From Oscillospiraceae bacterium (GTDB taxonomy: Bacteria > Bacillota > Clostridia > Saccharofermentanales > Saccharofermentanaceae), in the NCBI GenBank assembly GCA_902782985.1, contig CACZPC010000048.1:1-11474 (forward strand): 11,474 nucleotides of DNA, written 5' to 3'. The notes below the pieces were generated by a model. That model was not told the origin of the DNA. It worked only from the letters and a program-made list of their open reading frames with translations, and searched no databases. Below are positions 1 through 6,924 of this stretch, in pieces (positions within the stretch are counted from its first letter, which is position 1; each line of letters opens with the position of its first letter). The position numbers and the translations under genes are program-made.

Positions 1-246
1 ACAGGGCTTGAGTTCACCTTTCCAGTCGAATGTCAAAAGGCTTTCGTAGATATTCGAGAGTACCTCTCTGTCCTGCTCGTAATAAGGCGTGTGGGGGTCG
101 AAAGACATGGGTTCGTGAGTGATACCTACAGTGACCGAACCGCCGTAGTTCGGTTTCTTCTTTTTCTTTTTGCCGCATGATGCAAATGCAAGGCACATGG
201 AAAAGACCAGTATCAAGGCTACTGTCCTTATAAACCCCTTTTTCAT
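1..246 (-). CDS. ABC transporter substrate-binding lipoprotein, family 5 (peptide/nickel type), partial
   Basis: The first 82 codons are present; the rest lies beyond the left edge. Residues 1-24 form a lipoprotein signal: MKKG start, hydrophobic core ILVFSMCLAFA, then Cys24. The lipobox is FASC, with an atypical Phe at -3. A run of six lysines (25-30) follows as a linker at the membrane face. The mature start (about residues 34-82) has the entry signature of SBP_bac_5 (OppA/DppA-like) proteins: GGSVTVGI, then EPMSFDP, then an NIYESLLTFD segment and a GELKP segment. Members of this family deliver oligopeptides, or sometimes nickel or sugars, to an ABC permease; the ligand cannot be told from this piece. 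Start choice: ATG at 246 with GGAGGGG at 259-253, 6 nt upstream. The gene is divergent from the zinc-ribbon gene. The family is clear, the substrate unknown. Confidence 0.88.
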   Translation of the reverse strand, partial: MKKGFIRTVALILVFSMCLAFASCGKKKKKKPNYGGSVTVGITHEPMSFDPHTPYYEQDREVLSNIYESLLTFDWKGELKPC

Positions 247-281
247 TCGGAACCCCTCCCGCCGATTAACTCGTTCCACTA

Positions 282-287
282 TTTATA
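282..287 (-). promoter_or_regulatory. Candidate -10 box for the solute-binding lipoprotein gene
   Basis: Read on the minus strand this is TATAAA, about 36 nt upstream of the ATG at 246. That would give a leader of about 28 nt carrying the strong ribosome binding site. No good -35 hexamer lies 16-18 bp upstream, so this is only a candidate. Confidence 0.3.
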
Positions 288-393
288 CATTCAAAATACT
301 CTGTTTTCGAGGGTATTTAGGGGGCTGAGATTATTTTTGTACTTAATTAACAAATTACTTCTAATAACAGTAATGTTTTTCTGACAATTGGTG

Positions 394-399
394 TATAAT
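394..399 (+). promoter_or_regulatory. Candidate -10 box for the zinc-ribbon/coiled-coil gene
   Basis: A perfect TATAAT lies 56 nt upstream of the ATG at 456. The best-placed -35 hexamer (371-376, TAATGT, 17-bp spacer) is poor. A better-looking CTGACA at 381-386 is only 7 bp away and cannot pair with this box. Transcription would start near 406, placing the small hairpin at 408-424 at the very 5' end of the mRNA. Confidence 0.45.
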
Positions 400-407
400 A
401 TGTTCGT

Positions 408-424
408 ATGTGCGGAAGGCACAT
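408..424 (+). other. Small hairpin at the predicted 5' end of the zinc-ribbon gene mRNA
   Basis: ATGTGC (408-413) pairs perfectly with GCACAT (419-424) around a GGAAG loop. The predicted transcription start is near 406, so the hairpin would begin within a few nucleotides of the 5' end. Stems in that position often protect mRNA from 5'-end-dependent decay; that role here is inference. It lies well upstream of the AGGAG at 442-446 and would not hide it. Confidence 0.3.
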
Positions 425-455
425 CACAACCAAACGTTTTTAGGAGTAGCACACA

Positions 456-2174
456 ATGAAGAAGTGTCCTGTTTGCGGAGTAATGATGGGTGACAACGTA
501 GCCCGTTGTTCGATGTGTAAGTACGATTTCCAGAAAGCATCCGGCGGAGATACCGATGCGGCTCTCGCGGAAGCTCAGCAGGTTTTAAATCAGAAAGAGG
601 AAGAGAACCTTGCAAGGACTGAGGCCAAGAGGACTGAAGAAGAGAAGCATCTTGCAGAGATCAGAGAGAAGATTAACAGAGAGATAAGCACACTTACTGC
701 TCAGTTTGAATCTGAGAAGTTAAGATTAGACAGTGAATATGCAGCACTTCAGAAGCAGGCTATAGATGAGAAGCTCAAGCTCGAAGCCGAACTCAATGAG
801 ACAAGGAATGAAGTTGAGAAGGAAAGAGCTAAGATCAGAGAGGCTCGTGCCGAGGGAGAGAAGTCCAAGCAGGACAAGATCAACGAGGGCCAGGCCAAGT
901 ATGATGAGATGATCAAGCTGGCTGAGCAGGAACAGCAGAAGATGATCGAGGCGGCTCAGAAGGAGATCAATGAGGCAGCTTCTAAGATCGATGCTGAATA
1001 TGCAGAAGTACTCAAGAAGAGAGATCAGCTCGTAGCCGAAGCTACTGAGGCGCAGGCTTTCCTCGAGCAGAGTGAAAAGATAAAGAAGGAACTGGAGTCT
1101 CAGCAGGCCGAGCAGGAGAAGGCTATCAAGGATAAGAAAGACGAACTTGAGAAGCTGGAGAAAGATGGCAAGGCCATCATGGAGCAGCAGGCAGGCGAGG
1201 CTATCAAGGCTAAGGAAAAGGCTGAATCCGAGCTTAAGCAGATCACGGATCAGCGTGATTCGATCCTTGCCGGCATCGAGCAGCAGCAACAGCAGGCTCA
1301 GGTTGAGATCGATCAGATCAGGACTCAAGCTGAGCAGGTTATTGCCGAAGCTGAGGAAGCTGCCAAGAGAAGAGATGATATCATTGATGAGATCAATGGT
1401 CAGAAGGCCGAAGCCGAGAAGCTCATGGCCGAGGCTCAGAAGGTAATAGATCAGAAGGATGCCCTTGAAGCCGATATCGCTAAGGAGAAGGCTGAGATGG
1501 AGCAGACCCGTAAGGCTTTCGACTCCGAGATGGATGAGAAGCGCAAGGGCTTCGAGGAAGAGCTTAGCGGATTCCAGAATCAGGCAGACGAGTGGAGCAA
1601 GCAGATCGATTCCATCAAGAATGAATATGATGAGGCTCAGCGCATCATAGCTGATTCTAAGAATGCCGAGGTTCAGGCTAGAGCTGCAGCAGAGGAGATC
1701 ATCCTCGATGCCGAGAAGCGCGCAGTATTCCTCAAGGAAGTTTCCATGAGCGAAAGCGAGAAGGGAAAACTCTTAAAGGACATCGAAGAGAAGGAGCAGA
1801 AGATCAAGGCCATGGAGAAGGAAAAGGACGAACTCAGCAAGAAGATCAAGGAGATCGAGGCAGCTATGGAAGCTCTTCAGAAGAAGGCAGCTTCGGGTGC
1901 ATTCGGCGGAGGCGATTCCGGTCCTAAGGAATATTGTGTTGAGGTCGTAAATCACAATAAGGCAAGTGAGGTCGATGCAGACGGTATAAATGCAGTGCTT
2001 CAGAAGAAGTCAGCAGACGGATGGAAACTTACATCTATCATCAACGATGACGGCGGCAAGCTTCAGTCATCTCTTTCCGGCAATGACACACAGTCTGCAT
2101 CCCTTCAGGTCGGTGCTTATTCGAGCAAGGATGACAGAGTCGTATTGATCTTCGAGAGACCTCGTAAGAAATAA
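456..2174 (+). CDS. Zinc-ribbon / long coiled-coil / DUF4177-like domain protein
   Basis: This 572-residue protein has no signal peptide or membrane segment, so it is probably cytosolic. Residues 1-25 form a zinc ribbon: Cys4-x2-Cys7 and Cys18-x2-Cys21, the latter followed by KYDF. Residues from about 33 to 478 are almost wholly Glu, Lys, Ala, Gln, Asp, Ile and Leu with heptad-like spacing and very little proline or glycine, i.e. a long coiled coil. A glycine-rich hinge follows (481-490, GAFGGGDSGP). The last 82 residues form a compact domain that begins KEYCVEVV, has DGWKLTSI in the middle and ends VVLIFERP; this matches the pattern of the small DUF4177 family (aromatic first strand, then GW-L, then a final strand ending in R-P). 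Start: ATG at 456 with AGGAG at 442-446, 9 nt upstream. It appears monocistronic, with its own promoter and terminator. Lysine and glutamate codons are mostly AAG and GAG, as in the neighbouring EF-G gene, suggesting good expression. The function is unknown; a scaffold or filament-forming role is only a guess from the architecture. Confidence 0.9.
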   Translation: MKKCPVCGVMMGDNVARCSMCKYDFQKASGGDTDAALAEAQQVLNQKEEENLARTEAKRTEEEKHLAEIREKINREISTLTAQFESEKLRLDSEYAALQKQAIDEKLKLEAELNETRNEVEKERAKIREARAEGEKSKQDKINEGQAKYDEMIKLAEQEQQKMIEAAQKEINEAASKIDAEYAEVLKKRDQLVAEATEAQAFLEQSEKIKKELESQQAEQEKAIKDKKDELEKLEKDGKAIMEQQAGEAIKAKEKAESELKQITDQRDSILAGIEQQQQQAQVEIDQIRTQAEQVIAEAEEAAKRRDDIIDEINGQKAEAEKLMAEAQKVIDQKDALEADIAKEKAEMEQTRKAFDSEMDEKRKGFEEELSGFQNQADEWSKQIDSIKNEYDEAQRIIADSKNAEVQARAAAEEIILDAEKRAVFLKEVSMSESEKGKLLKDIEEKEQKIKAMEKEKDELSKKIKEIEAAMEALQKKAASGAFGGGDSGPKEYCVEVVNHNKASEVDADGINAVLQKKSADGWKLTSIINDDGGKLQSSLSGNDTQSASLQVGAYSSKDDRVVLIFERPRKK

Positions 2175-2200
2175 GAAACGACACATTTTAAAGAGATTTC

Positions 2201-2240
2201 AGAGGGCGCACAGGAGGCTTTTGTCTGTGCGCTCTTTTTT
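2201..2240 (+). terminator. Intrinsic terminator after the zinc-ribbon/coiled-coil gene
   Basis: The left arm AGAGGGCGCACAG (2201-2213) pairs with the right arm from 2225 to 2237, which begins CTGTGCGC. The 13-bp stem has two G-T wobbles, an 11-nt loop and a T run at 2235-2240. It starts 26 nt after the stop codon and separates this gene from the EF-G-like gene. Confidence 0.9.
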
Positions 2241-2261
2241 GTTGTATTTTATTTGATAGTG

Positions 2262-2296
2262 CACAAAAAAACTTCATTTTTCACCAACTTTTTGTG
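2262..2296. repeat. Inverted repeat upstream of the EF-G-like gene promoter
   Basis: CACAAAAA (2262-2269) and TTTTTGTG (2289-2296) are perfect 8-bp inverted arms around a 19-nt spacer. The right arm runs into the expected -35 region of the promoter whose -10 box is at 2318-2323. It may be an operator or simply AT-rich chance symmetry. Confidence 0.25.
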
Positions 2297-2317
2297 GAAA
2301 TGGCACAGAATAGACGA

Positions 2318-2323
2318 TATAAT
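2318..2323 (+). promoter_or_regulatory. Candidate -10 box for the EF-G-like gene
   Basis: A perfect TATAAT lies 37 nt upstream of the ATG at 2361 and downstream of the terminator, so it is well placed as an independent promoter. The -35 region is weak: TGGAAA at 2295-2300 gives a 17-bp spacer. The predicted leader of about 30 nt contains the near-perfect ribosome binding site AAAGGAGG (2345-2352). Confidence 0.55.
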
Positions 2324-2360
2324 GTAAAACATAATTGTTAATCCAAAGGAGGACGGACTC

Positions 2361-4436
2361 ATGGGAAATTATTCCGCAGACAAGATACGTAACATCACTT
2401 TGCTTGGCCATGCCGGCTCAGGCAAGACTTCTCTTGCAGAAGCAATGCTGTTCTGTACCAAGACTATCGATCGACTCGGTAGACCTGCTGACGGCAATAC
2501 TGTGATGGATTTCGAGCCTGAAGAGAAAAAGAGACAGATCTCGATCTCTACGTCACTGGCAAGCTGTGACTATAAGGGCAGTAAGATCAATATCATTGAC
2601 ACTCCCGGTGATTTCGACTTCCTCGGCGAGGAGATGTCCGGTATAAGGATCGCGGATAGCGGTATAGTTCTTATATCTGCCAAGGGCGGTACTTCCGTAG
2701 GCTCTGAGAAGGCAATAAGACTTCTTAAGAGCAAGAACGTACCTTTCCTGTTCTTCGTAAACAGAATGGATGAACCGAATGCGGACTTCGAGGCTGTTAC
2801 GGAGCGCATGATGAACAGATACGGACCGAGTGTTATCCCGTTGTCATTCCCGATCATGGAGAACGGAGAGATGACCGGAATTGTCGATGTTATGAACCGT
2901 AAGGCTTTCTCGGTAGATAAGAAGACAGGTTCTCTTACTGAGTTCCCGTTGCCTGATGAATACAATCCCAGGATCGACGAGCTTCAGGAGAAGGTCAACG
3001 AGGTCGTAGCGGAAGCTGACGATCAGCTTATGGAGAAGTTCTTCGCAGGTGAGCCTTTCACCGAAGACGAATTCAGACACGGTGTACATGCAGGCTTCAG
3101 AGAAGGTAAGCTTCACCCGATCTACTGCGGTTCCGCATATATGAACTGGGGCGTGGATTTCCTTCTTAACTGTATCGCCAAGGATACACCGCCGGCCGGC
3201 AAGAAGCCTACGCTTCCCGGTACTCATCCGGACGGATCTACGGAGCAGGTTCAGTGTAATATCGACGATCCGCTTGCTGCATTTGTCTTTAAGACCATCG
3301 CCGATCCTTTCGTAGGTAAGATCTCCATCATGAAGGTCAATGCCGGTGTACTTAAGGCTAATTCGACTGTATATAATGCTACTAAGGAGAAGGACGAGAG
3401 AGTAGGAAATCTCTTCTATCTTCTCGGCAATAAGCAGATCCCCACGGACTGTCTCTCGGCAGGTGAGATCGGTGCTACGAGTAAGCTCGCTATTACGGAG
3501 ACAAATGATACGCTCTGTGACAAGGCCCGTATACTCGAGATGCCTAAGATAAACTTCCCGACGCCCTGCCTCAGCAAGAGTATCAAGCCCAAGAACAAGG
3601 GTGATGAAGATAAGATCATTGCAGGACTTCAGAAGCTCATGGATGAGGATCGCTGCTTTACCATCACCAATAATCCGGAGACCAAGCAGATGGTCATCTC
3701 GGGACTCGGCGAAATGCAGCTCAAGGTCCTTGTAAGTAAGCTCAAGGAGAAATTTAAGGTAGAAGCAGAGCTCGGTGAACCCAAGGTTCCGTATAGAGAA
3801 GCCATTCGTAAGAAGGTCAAGGTCCAGGGTAAGCACAAGAAGCAGTCCGGCGGTCACGGTCAGTATGGTGATGTCTGGATCGAGTTTGAGCCAAATCCCG
3901 AATCCGAAGAGCTCGTATTTGATGAGAAGGTATTCGGAGGAGCCGTACCCAAGAACTTCTTCCCTGCAGTCGAAAAGGGACTTCAGGAGGCTGTTAAGAA
4001 GGGTATCCTCGCAGGTTATCCCGTAGTTAATCTCAAGGCTACTCTCGTAGACGGTTCCTACCATGACGTAGACTCATCGGAAATGGCCTTCAAGATCGCC
4101 GCCAATCTTGCATTTAAGAACGGCATGGAGCAGGCTAATCCCATACTTCTCGAACCCATAAGCTCTGTAGAGGTTCATATTCCCGAGGAGAAGCAGGGCG
4201 ATATCATGGGTGACATGAACAAGAGAAGAGGCCGTATAATGGGTATCGATACAGACGAGGACGGCTCAGTCGTATCAGCTGAAGTACCCACATCGGAAAT
4301 GGCAGATTATGCTACAGACCTTAAGTCCATGACTCAGGGCCGCGGCTGGTTCGCACTCTCGCATGCACGCTATGAGCCCGCACCTCCCGAGGTATCGGAG
4401 AAGGTCATTGCCGCAAGCAAGGCCGAGGAAGAATAA
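2361..4436 (+). CDS. EF-G-like translation GTPase (EF-G2 type paralogue)
   Basis: The 691-residue length and five-domain layout fit elongation factor G. The GTPase P-loop is GHAGSGKT (16-23), G3 is DTPGDFDF (80-87) and G4 is NRMD (134-137). Domain IV contains QSGGHGQYGD (495-504); the C-terminal part has DSSEMAFK (571-578), MGDMNKRRGRI and TQGRGWF. The P-loop, the RLGRPADGNTV segment (38-48), EPEEKKRQISIS (52-63) and the H-to-D change in DTPGH point to the EF-G2 / EF-G-like branch, not the main translocase FusA. Canonical EF-G carries a catalytic His in DTPGH and NKMD in G4; here these are Asp84 and Arg135. The family binds GTP and ribosomes, but the cellular role of this branch is not well defined. 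The ribosome binding site AAAGGAGG lies 8 nt before ATG 2361. The gene has its own promoter and terminator. No ribosomal protein or EF-Tu genes adjoin it, unlike the usual str-operon fusA, which supports a paralogue. Confidence 0.93.
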   Translation: MGNYSADKIRNITLLGHAGSGKTSLAEAMLFCTKTIDRLGRPADGNTVMDFEPEEKKRQISISTSLASCDYKGSKINIIDTPGDFDFLGEEMSGIRIADSGIVLISAKGGTSVGSEKAIRLLKSKNVPFLFFVNRMDEPNADFEAVTERMMNRYGPSVIPLSFPIMENGEMTGIVDVMNRKAFSVDKKTGSLTEFPLPDEYNPRIDELQEKVNEVVAEADDQLMEKFFAGEPFTEDEFRHGVHAGFREGKLHPIYCGSAYMNWGVDFLLNCIAKDTPPAGKKPTLPGTHPDGSTEQVQCNIDDPLAAFVFKTIADPFVGKISIMKVNAGVLKANSTVYNATKEKDERVGNLFYLLGNKQIPTDCLSAGEIGATSKLAITETNDTLCDKARILEMPKINFPTPCLSKSIKPKNKGDEDKIIAGLQKLMDEDRCFTITNNPETKQMVISGLGEMQLKVLVSKLKEKFKVEAELGEPKVPYREAIRKKVKVQGKHKKQSGGHGQYGDVWIEFEPNPESEELVFDEKVFGGAVPKNFFPAVEKGLQEAVKKGILAGYPVVNLKATLVDGSYHDVDSSEMAFKIAANLAFKNGMEQANPILLEPISSVEVHIPEEKQGDIMGDMNKRRGRIMGIDTDEDGSVVSAEVPTSEMADYATDLKSMTQGRGWFALSHARYEPAPPEVSEKVIAASKAEEE

Positions 4437-4469
4437 GAATAATAACTGTATTTTGAATCCCTTGTACGG

Positions 4470-4502
4470 AAAAGCTCCGATCGGAAACGGTCGGAGCTTT
4501 TT
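4470..4502. terminator. Bidirectional intrinsic terminator between convergent genes
   Basis: A 14-bp stem with one T-G wobble, starting AAAAGCTCCGATCG (4470-4483), closes on a GAAA tetraloop (4484-4487). It is flanked by an A run on the left and a T run on the right (TTTTT ending at 4502). It lies 33 nt after the EF-G-like stop. Read from the other strand it also ends in TTTT, and it lies 55 nt beyond the stop of the convergent membrane protein gene, so one element probably serves both. Confidence 0.9.
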
Positions 4503-4557
4503 CTGATGTCTTTTCGATGATATCTCAGAGTGCGAAGAATATCTGTAATACAGAGGA

Positions 4558-6747
4558 TCAATATATCCTGTATACGATCGTCCCTTCGCCTGAGAAGTAA
4601 GCTACCTGCTGGAGGTTCTGTGCGAAGAATTCGGAATTATAGAATACGCCGTCAGGATAGTTATAAGAATTGAATTCCGGATCGTCTATGAGGTATCGGA
4701 TGCCTCTTTCCTGACAGTATCTTCTGAACTCGTCTATGTCGCCGCCGCAGCCGGAGATGAGCCAGTAATAGATCTTCTCTCTGGTATAAGTATCGTGACC
4801 TGCTGACCATGCGTAGTAAGGCCATGCATAATATGCGGGTCTTCCGGCGAGAAAGAATCTGTTCATGGACCACTGGGGAGTGAGGAATACATCATCGGGA
4901 GAAGTATTCTCTATTATCCATTCGGTAAGCTCGGAGTCAGTGTTGACGATAACATAATTCCTGTTGCGATTGATATATGTAGCCCATTCACTCACGCCCG
5001 TAGCAGTCAGGGGGACTATGAGAGCGACGGCGAGGATGATGCTGACGATCTGAAGAGCTATCTTTACGCCCTTATTGACCTTCCATTTATTGTCCTCGTC
5101 GGAAGCCAGAGGATCCTTGACCTTAACGGGAAGCCAGAAGAGTTCAGCCAGTGCGCCGGCTACGAAGATGTCGGCGATTATAAGCGAGAACTGGATGAAT
5201 TTATGGTTGGCGAGCATTTCGAGAGATACCTGATAAAGGAATGCGAATACTCCCGGGGCAAGGCCGGCCAGAAGTATCAGAGATCTGTACAGAGGCTTTC
5301 TCTTTATGATGTCTCTGATGAGCAGGATGATCCCGAAGAGAAGAGCGATAATAAGTGTAAATCCCGTGATCATATACAGATAATGTGTGACAGAGCCGAA
5401 TGATCTGTCTTCGAGGATGAAGCCGGGCTGATAGTGAAACTTCACTACATTGCCAGCACTTCCCGCGAAGGCTTTAGTCTGGATATATGACGAGATGACG
5501 GCAGCTGCCGCGGTGGCTGCATATATGAGCCTGCTTTCGCTTATTATCGCCATGATAAGGAGCACAAGGAGCGCACCGATAAGTGCCGAGCCGTGAAAGA
5601 AAGGCATGAGAGCGGTAATGGTGCACGAAAGGATAAGAAGTCCGAGGGGGTTAAGAGGATCTTCCTTGCGCCAGAGCCACGCCTCGCGTGAATTGATGAA
5701 AGCATTAAATCCGTTCTTGGCGTCAGCTGCCTTGATAAGGCTTATGCCCATTCTCCTAACGAAAGGAGTCATCAGGAGCATCAGGATAAGGATGCAGGAT
5801 ACGCCCAGCATAAGGTGACGCTGATTGGGATAAACATTGACTGCCCATATACCCCAGTTGTCGTAAGGTGTGACGCCGTACCATTCCGTGCCGTGCATGA
5901 TGCTTTCGAAGATCGCCTTGGAGGGGATGCCGAGGTCCTTAAGTTCCTTGATGTGTTCGAATACGTTCATGGAGCTTCTGAAGAGAACAAGTATCGGAGC
6001 TATTACAAATCCGGAACGTCTCCTGAAATAAAGTACGGTGATAAGTCCCATGAGTTCGAAAGCGGATACCATGACGATCATACTGGGCAGGTTGATCGCC
6101 CAGTCTATGGGAAGACCGAGATACTCGAGCAATCCGCAGAGATAGTAGAAGAAAAAGTGATACTGGATGCCGTCACCCGAATAGTGCATGTACTGAGTCG
6201 GGAAATTGAATCCGACTCCGAATGAGGAGACCATCGCAGTGTGAGGGGATAAGTCGGAGAATGTGGAGAATCCCGCATAGAGTTCGTTGCCGTTGATCCT
6301 GTAGGTATAGAACATCAGAAATGCGGAAATGACAGTGAAGAGAACGGTGCTGATACCGTAGTAGATGACATTTCCGAGCGTATTCTGATACTCGGGGATG
6401 GCGGAATTCGTGGGATCCTTTGGATCACGCTTGAGACAGATCGAGATATTGGTGGCGATAAGCACCGCGAATACGGCGAATGTTATAAGTATCGACAGCC
6501 TCTTGCAAAGGTCGGTGCTCCTGACGGGATAAGACAGTCCGAGTGTCAGATAATAATTGAATGCGGTAATGCAGAGCATTCCGACGATAAATCCGGCGGG
6601 GATCGTGAACATGACGGTCGGGATCTTGGAGACGATCTTCTTTGACGGCGAACAGGCTACGAAAAGACGTCTTACGTCCGGGATGCAAAGTGATATGAAA
6701 GAAATGCCGAATACCAGGCACAATATCAAATAAAGAAAAGCAAGCAT
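4558..6747 (-). CDS. Polytopic membrane protein, GT-C glycosyltransferase-like
   Basis: The 729-residue protein has a hydrophobic N-terminus and about a dozen hydrophobic segments, e.g. 1-22, 45-70, 84-104, 127-148, 222-241, 313-330, 367-401, 405-421, 456-478, 488-506, 517-540 and 562-582. A soluble C-terminal domain of about 140 residues follows. The first long outer loop carries SDLSPH (164-169) followed by SFGVGFNFPTQY and a GDGIQYHFFFYYL stretch. The C-terminal domain has WIIENTSPDDVFLT (610-623) and an AGRPAYYAWPYYAW segment (634-647). I recognise this combination from uncharacterised bacterial GT-C-type membrane proteins, which use lipid-linked sugar donors at the outer membrane face; Asp165 with His169 is the best candidate active-site pair. 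No substrate can be assigned. Start: ATG at 6747 with GGAG at 6757-6754, 6 nt upstream. It is transcribed alone, divergent from ddl and convergent with the EF-G-like gene. Confidence 0.8.
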   Translation of the reverse strand: MLAFLYLILCLVFGISFISLCIPDVRRLFVACSPSKKIVSKIPTVMFTIPAGFIVGMLCITAFNYYLTLGLSYPVRSTDLCKRLSILITFAVFAVLIATNISICLKRDPKDPTNSAIPEYQNTLGNVIYYGISTVLFTVISAFLMFYTYRINGNELYAGFSTFSDLSPHTAMVSSFGVGFNFPTQYMHYSGDGIQYHFFFYYLCGLLEYLGLPIDWAINLPSMIVMVSAFELMGLITVLYFRRRSGFVIAPILVLFRSSMNVFEHIKELKDLGIPSKAIFESIMHGTEWYGVTPYDNWGIWAVNVYPNQRHLMLGVSCILILMLLMTPFVRRMGISLIKAADAKNGFNAFINSREAWLWRKEDPLNPLGLLILSCTITALMPFFHGSALIGALLVLLIMAIISESRLIYAATAAAAVISSYIQTKAFAGSAGNVVKFHYQPGFILEDRSFGSVTHYLYMITGFTLIIALLFGIILLIRDIIKRKPLYRSLILLAGLAPGVFAFLYQVSLEMLANHKFIQFSLIIADIFVAGALAELFWLPVKVKDPLASDEDNKWKVNKGVKIALQIVSIILAVALIVPLTATGVSEWATYINRNRNYVIVNTDSELTEWIIENTSPDDVFLTPQWSMNRFFLAGRPAYYAWPYYAWSAGHDTYTREKIYYWLISGCGGDIDEFRRYCQERGIRYLIDDPEFNSYNYPDGVFYNSEFFAQNLQQVAYFSGEGTIVYRIY

Positions 6748-6776
6748 ATATCTCTCCGTTTATTTTTCTTTTATTA

Positions 6777-6785
6777 AGTATATCA
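6777..6785 (-). promoter_or_regulatory. Candidate extended -10 promoter for the GT-C-like membrane protein gene
   Basis: The minus strand reads TGATATACT, an extended -10 (TGn plus TATACT), giving a start near 6770 and a leader of about 22 nt before the ATG at 6747. The -35 region is poor (AAAACC), typical of extended -10 promoters. The 42-bp dyad at 6791-6832 begins 5 bp upstream and covers the -35 zone. Confidence 0.45.
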
Positions 6786-6790
6786 ATATA

Positions 6791-6832
6791 TGAGCCGATG
6801 GTTTTTTACAGCTGTCTTACGATTTCGGCTCA
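6791..6832. promoter_or_regulatory. Three-block 42-bp dyad in the divergent promoter region (possible operator)
   Basis: Outer arms TGAGCCGA (6791-6798) and TCGGCTCA (6825-6832) are perfect inverted copies. A perfect palindrome, ACAGCTGT (6808-6815), sits exactly in the middle: both share the centre between 6811 and 6812, with 9-nt spacers on each side. There is no T run after either arm, so it does not read as a terminator. It lies between two divergent genes and next to the leftward candidate promoter, the usual place for an operator. An operator role is inference. Confidence 0.45.
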
Positions 6833-6888
6833 ATTTCATCAGGTAACACAAATGTAATGATATCAAGGGCTTGAGGGTAATATTCGAT

Positions 6889-6897
6889 TGCTATAAT
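6889..6897 (+). promoter_or_regulatory. Extended -10 promoter for ddl and the genes downstream
   Basis: TGCTATAAT is a perfect extended -10 (TGn plus TATAAT). A TTGAGG at 6871-6876 could act as -35 but the spacer is only 15 bp. Transcription would start near 6904, leaving a leader of about 20 nt with the ribosome binding site AAGGAGGG at 6912-6919. This also rules out a ddl start upstream of the box. Confidence 0.65.
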
Positions 6898-6924
6898 CGA
6901 CTTGCGACAACAAGGAGGGATCTT

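Noticed and set aside
294..318. 9-bp AT-rich stem (AAATACTCT / AGGGTATTT, one wobble) between divergent genes
   Set aside because: The stem is weak, lacks a T run suited to termination, and is not repeated in the other divergent region. It could be chance in AT-rich DNA.
726..1328. Leucine-rich minus-strand open frame (200 codons) opposite the coiled-coil gene
   Set aside because: The AAG/GAG/CAG-rich codons of the coiled coil read as Leu, Phe and Ser codons on the other strand, imitating a membrane protein. This explains the composition without a gene.
600..1900. Purine-rich plus strand with many near-repeats of aag/gag/gct/cag
   Set aside because: The near-repeats follow from coding for Lys, Glu, Ala and Gln in a coiled coil with consistent codon choice. 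I saw no unit repeated exactly at a fixed period.
2301..2316. TGGCAC resembling a sigma-54 -24 element upstream of the EF-G-like gene
   Set aside because: There is no TTGC at the required -12 spacing, and a perfect sigma-A TATAAT lies immediately downstream.
2844..4064. Long minus-strand open frame (406 codons) opposite the EF-G-like gene
   Set aside because: It lies wholly inside a clearly recognised EF-G-like gene on the plus strand, its translation shows no domain I recognise, and it lacks a convincing ribosome binding site. It is a codon-bias shadow.
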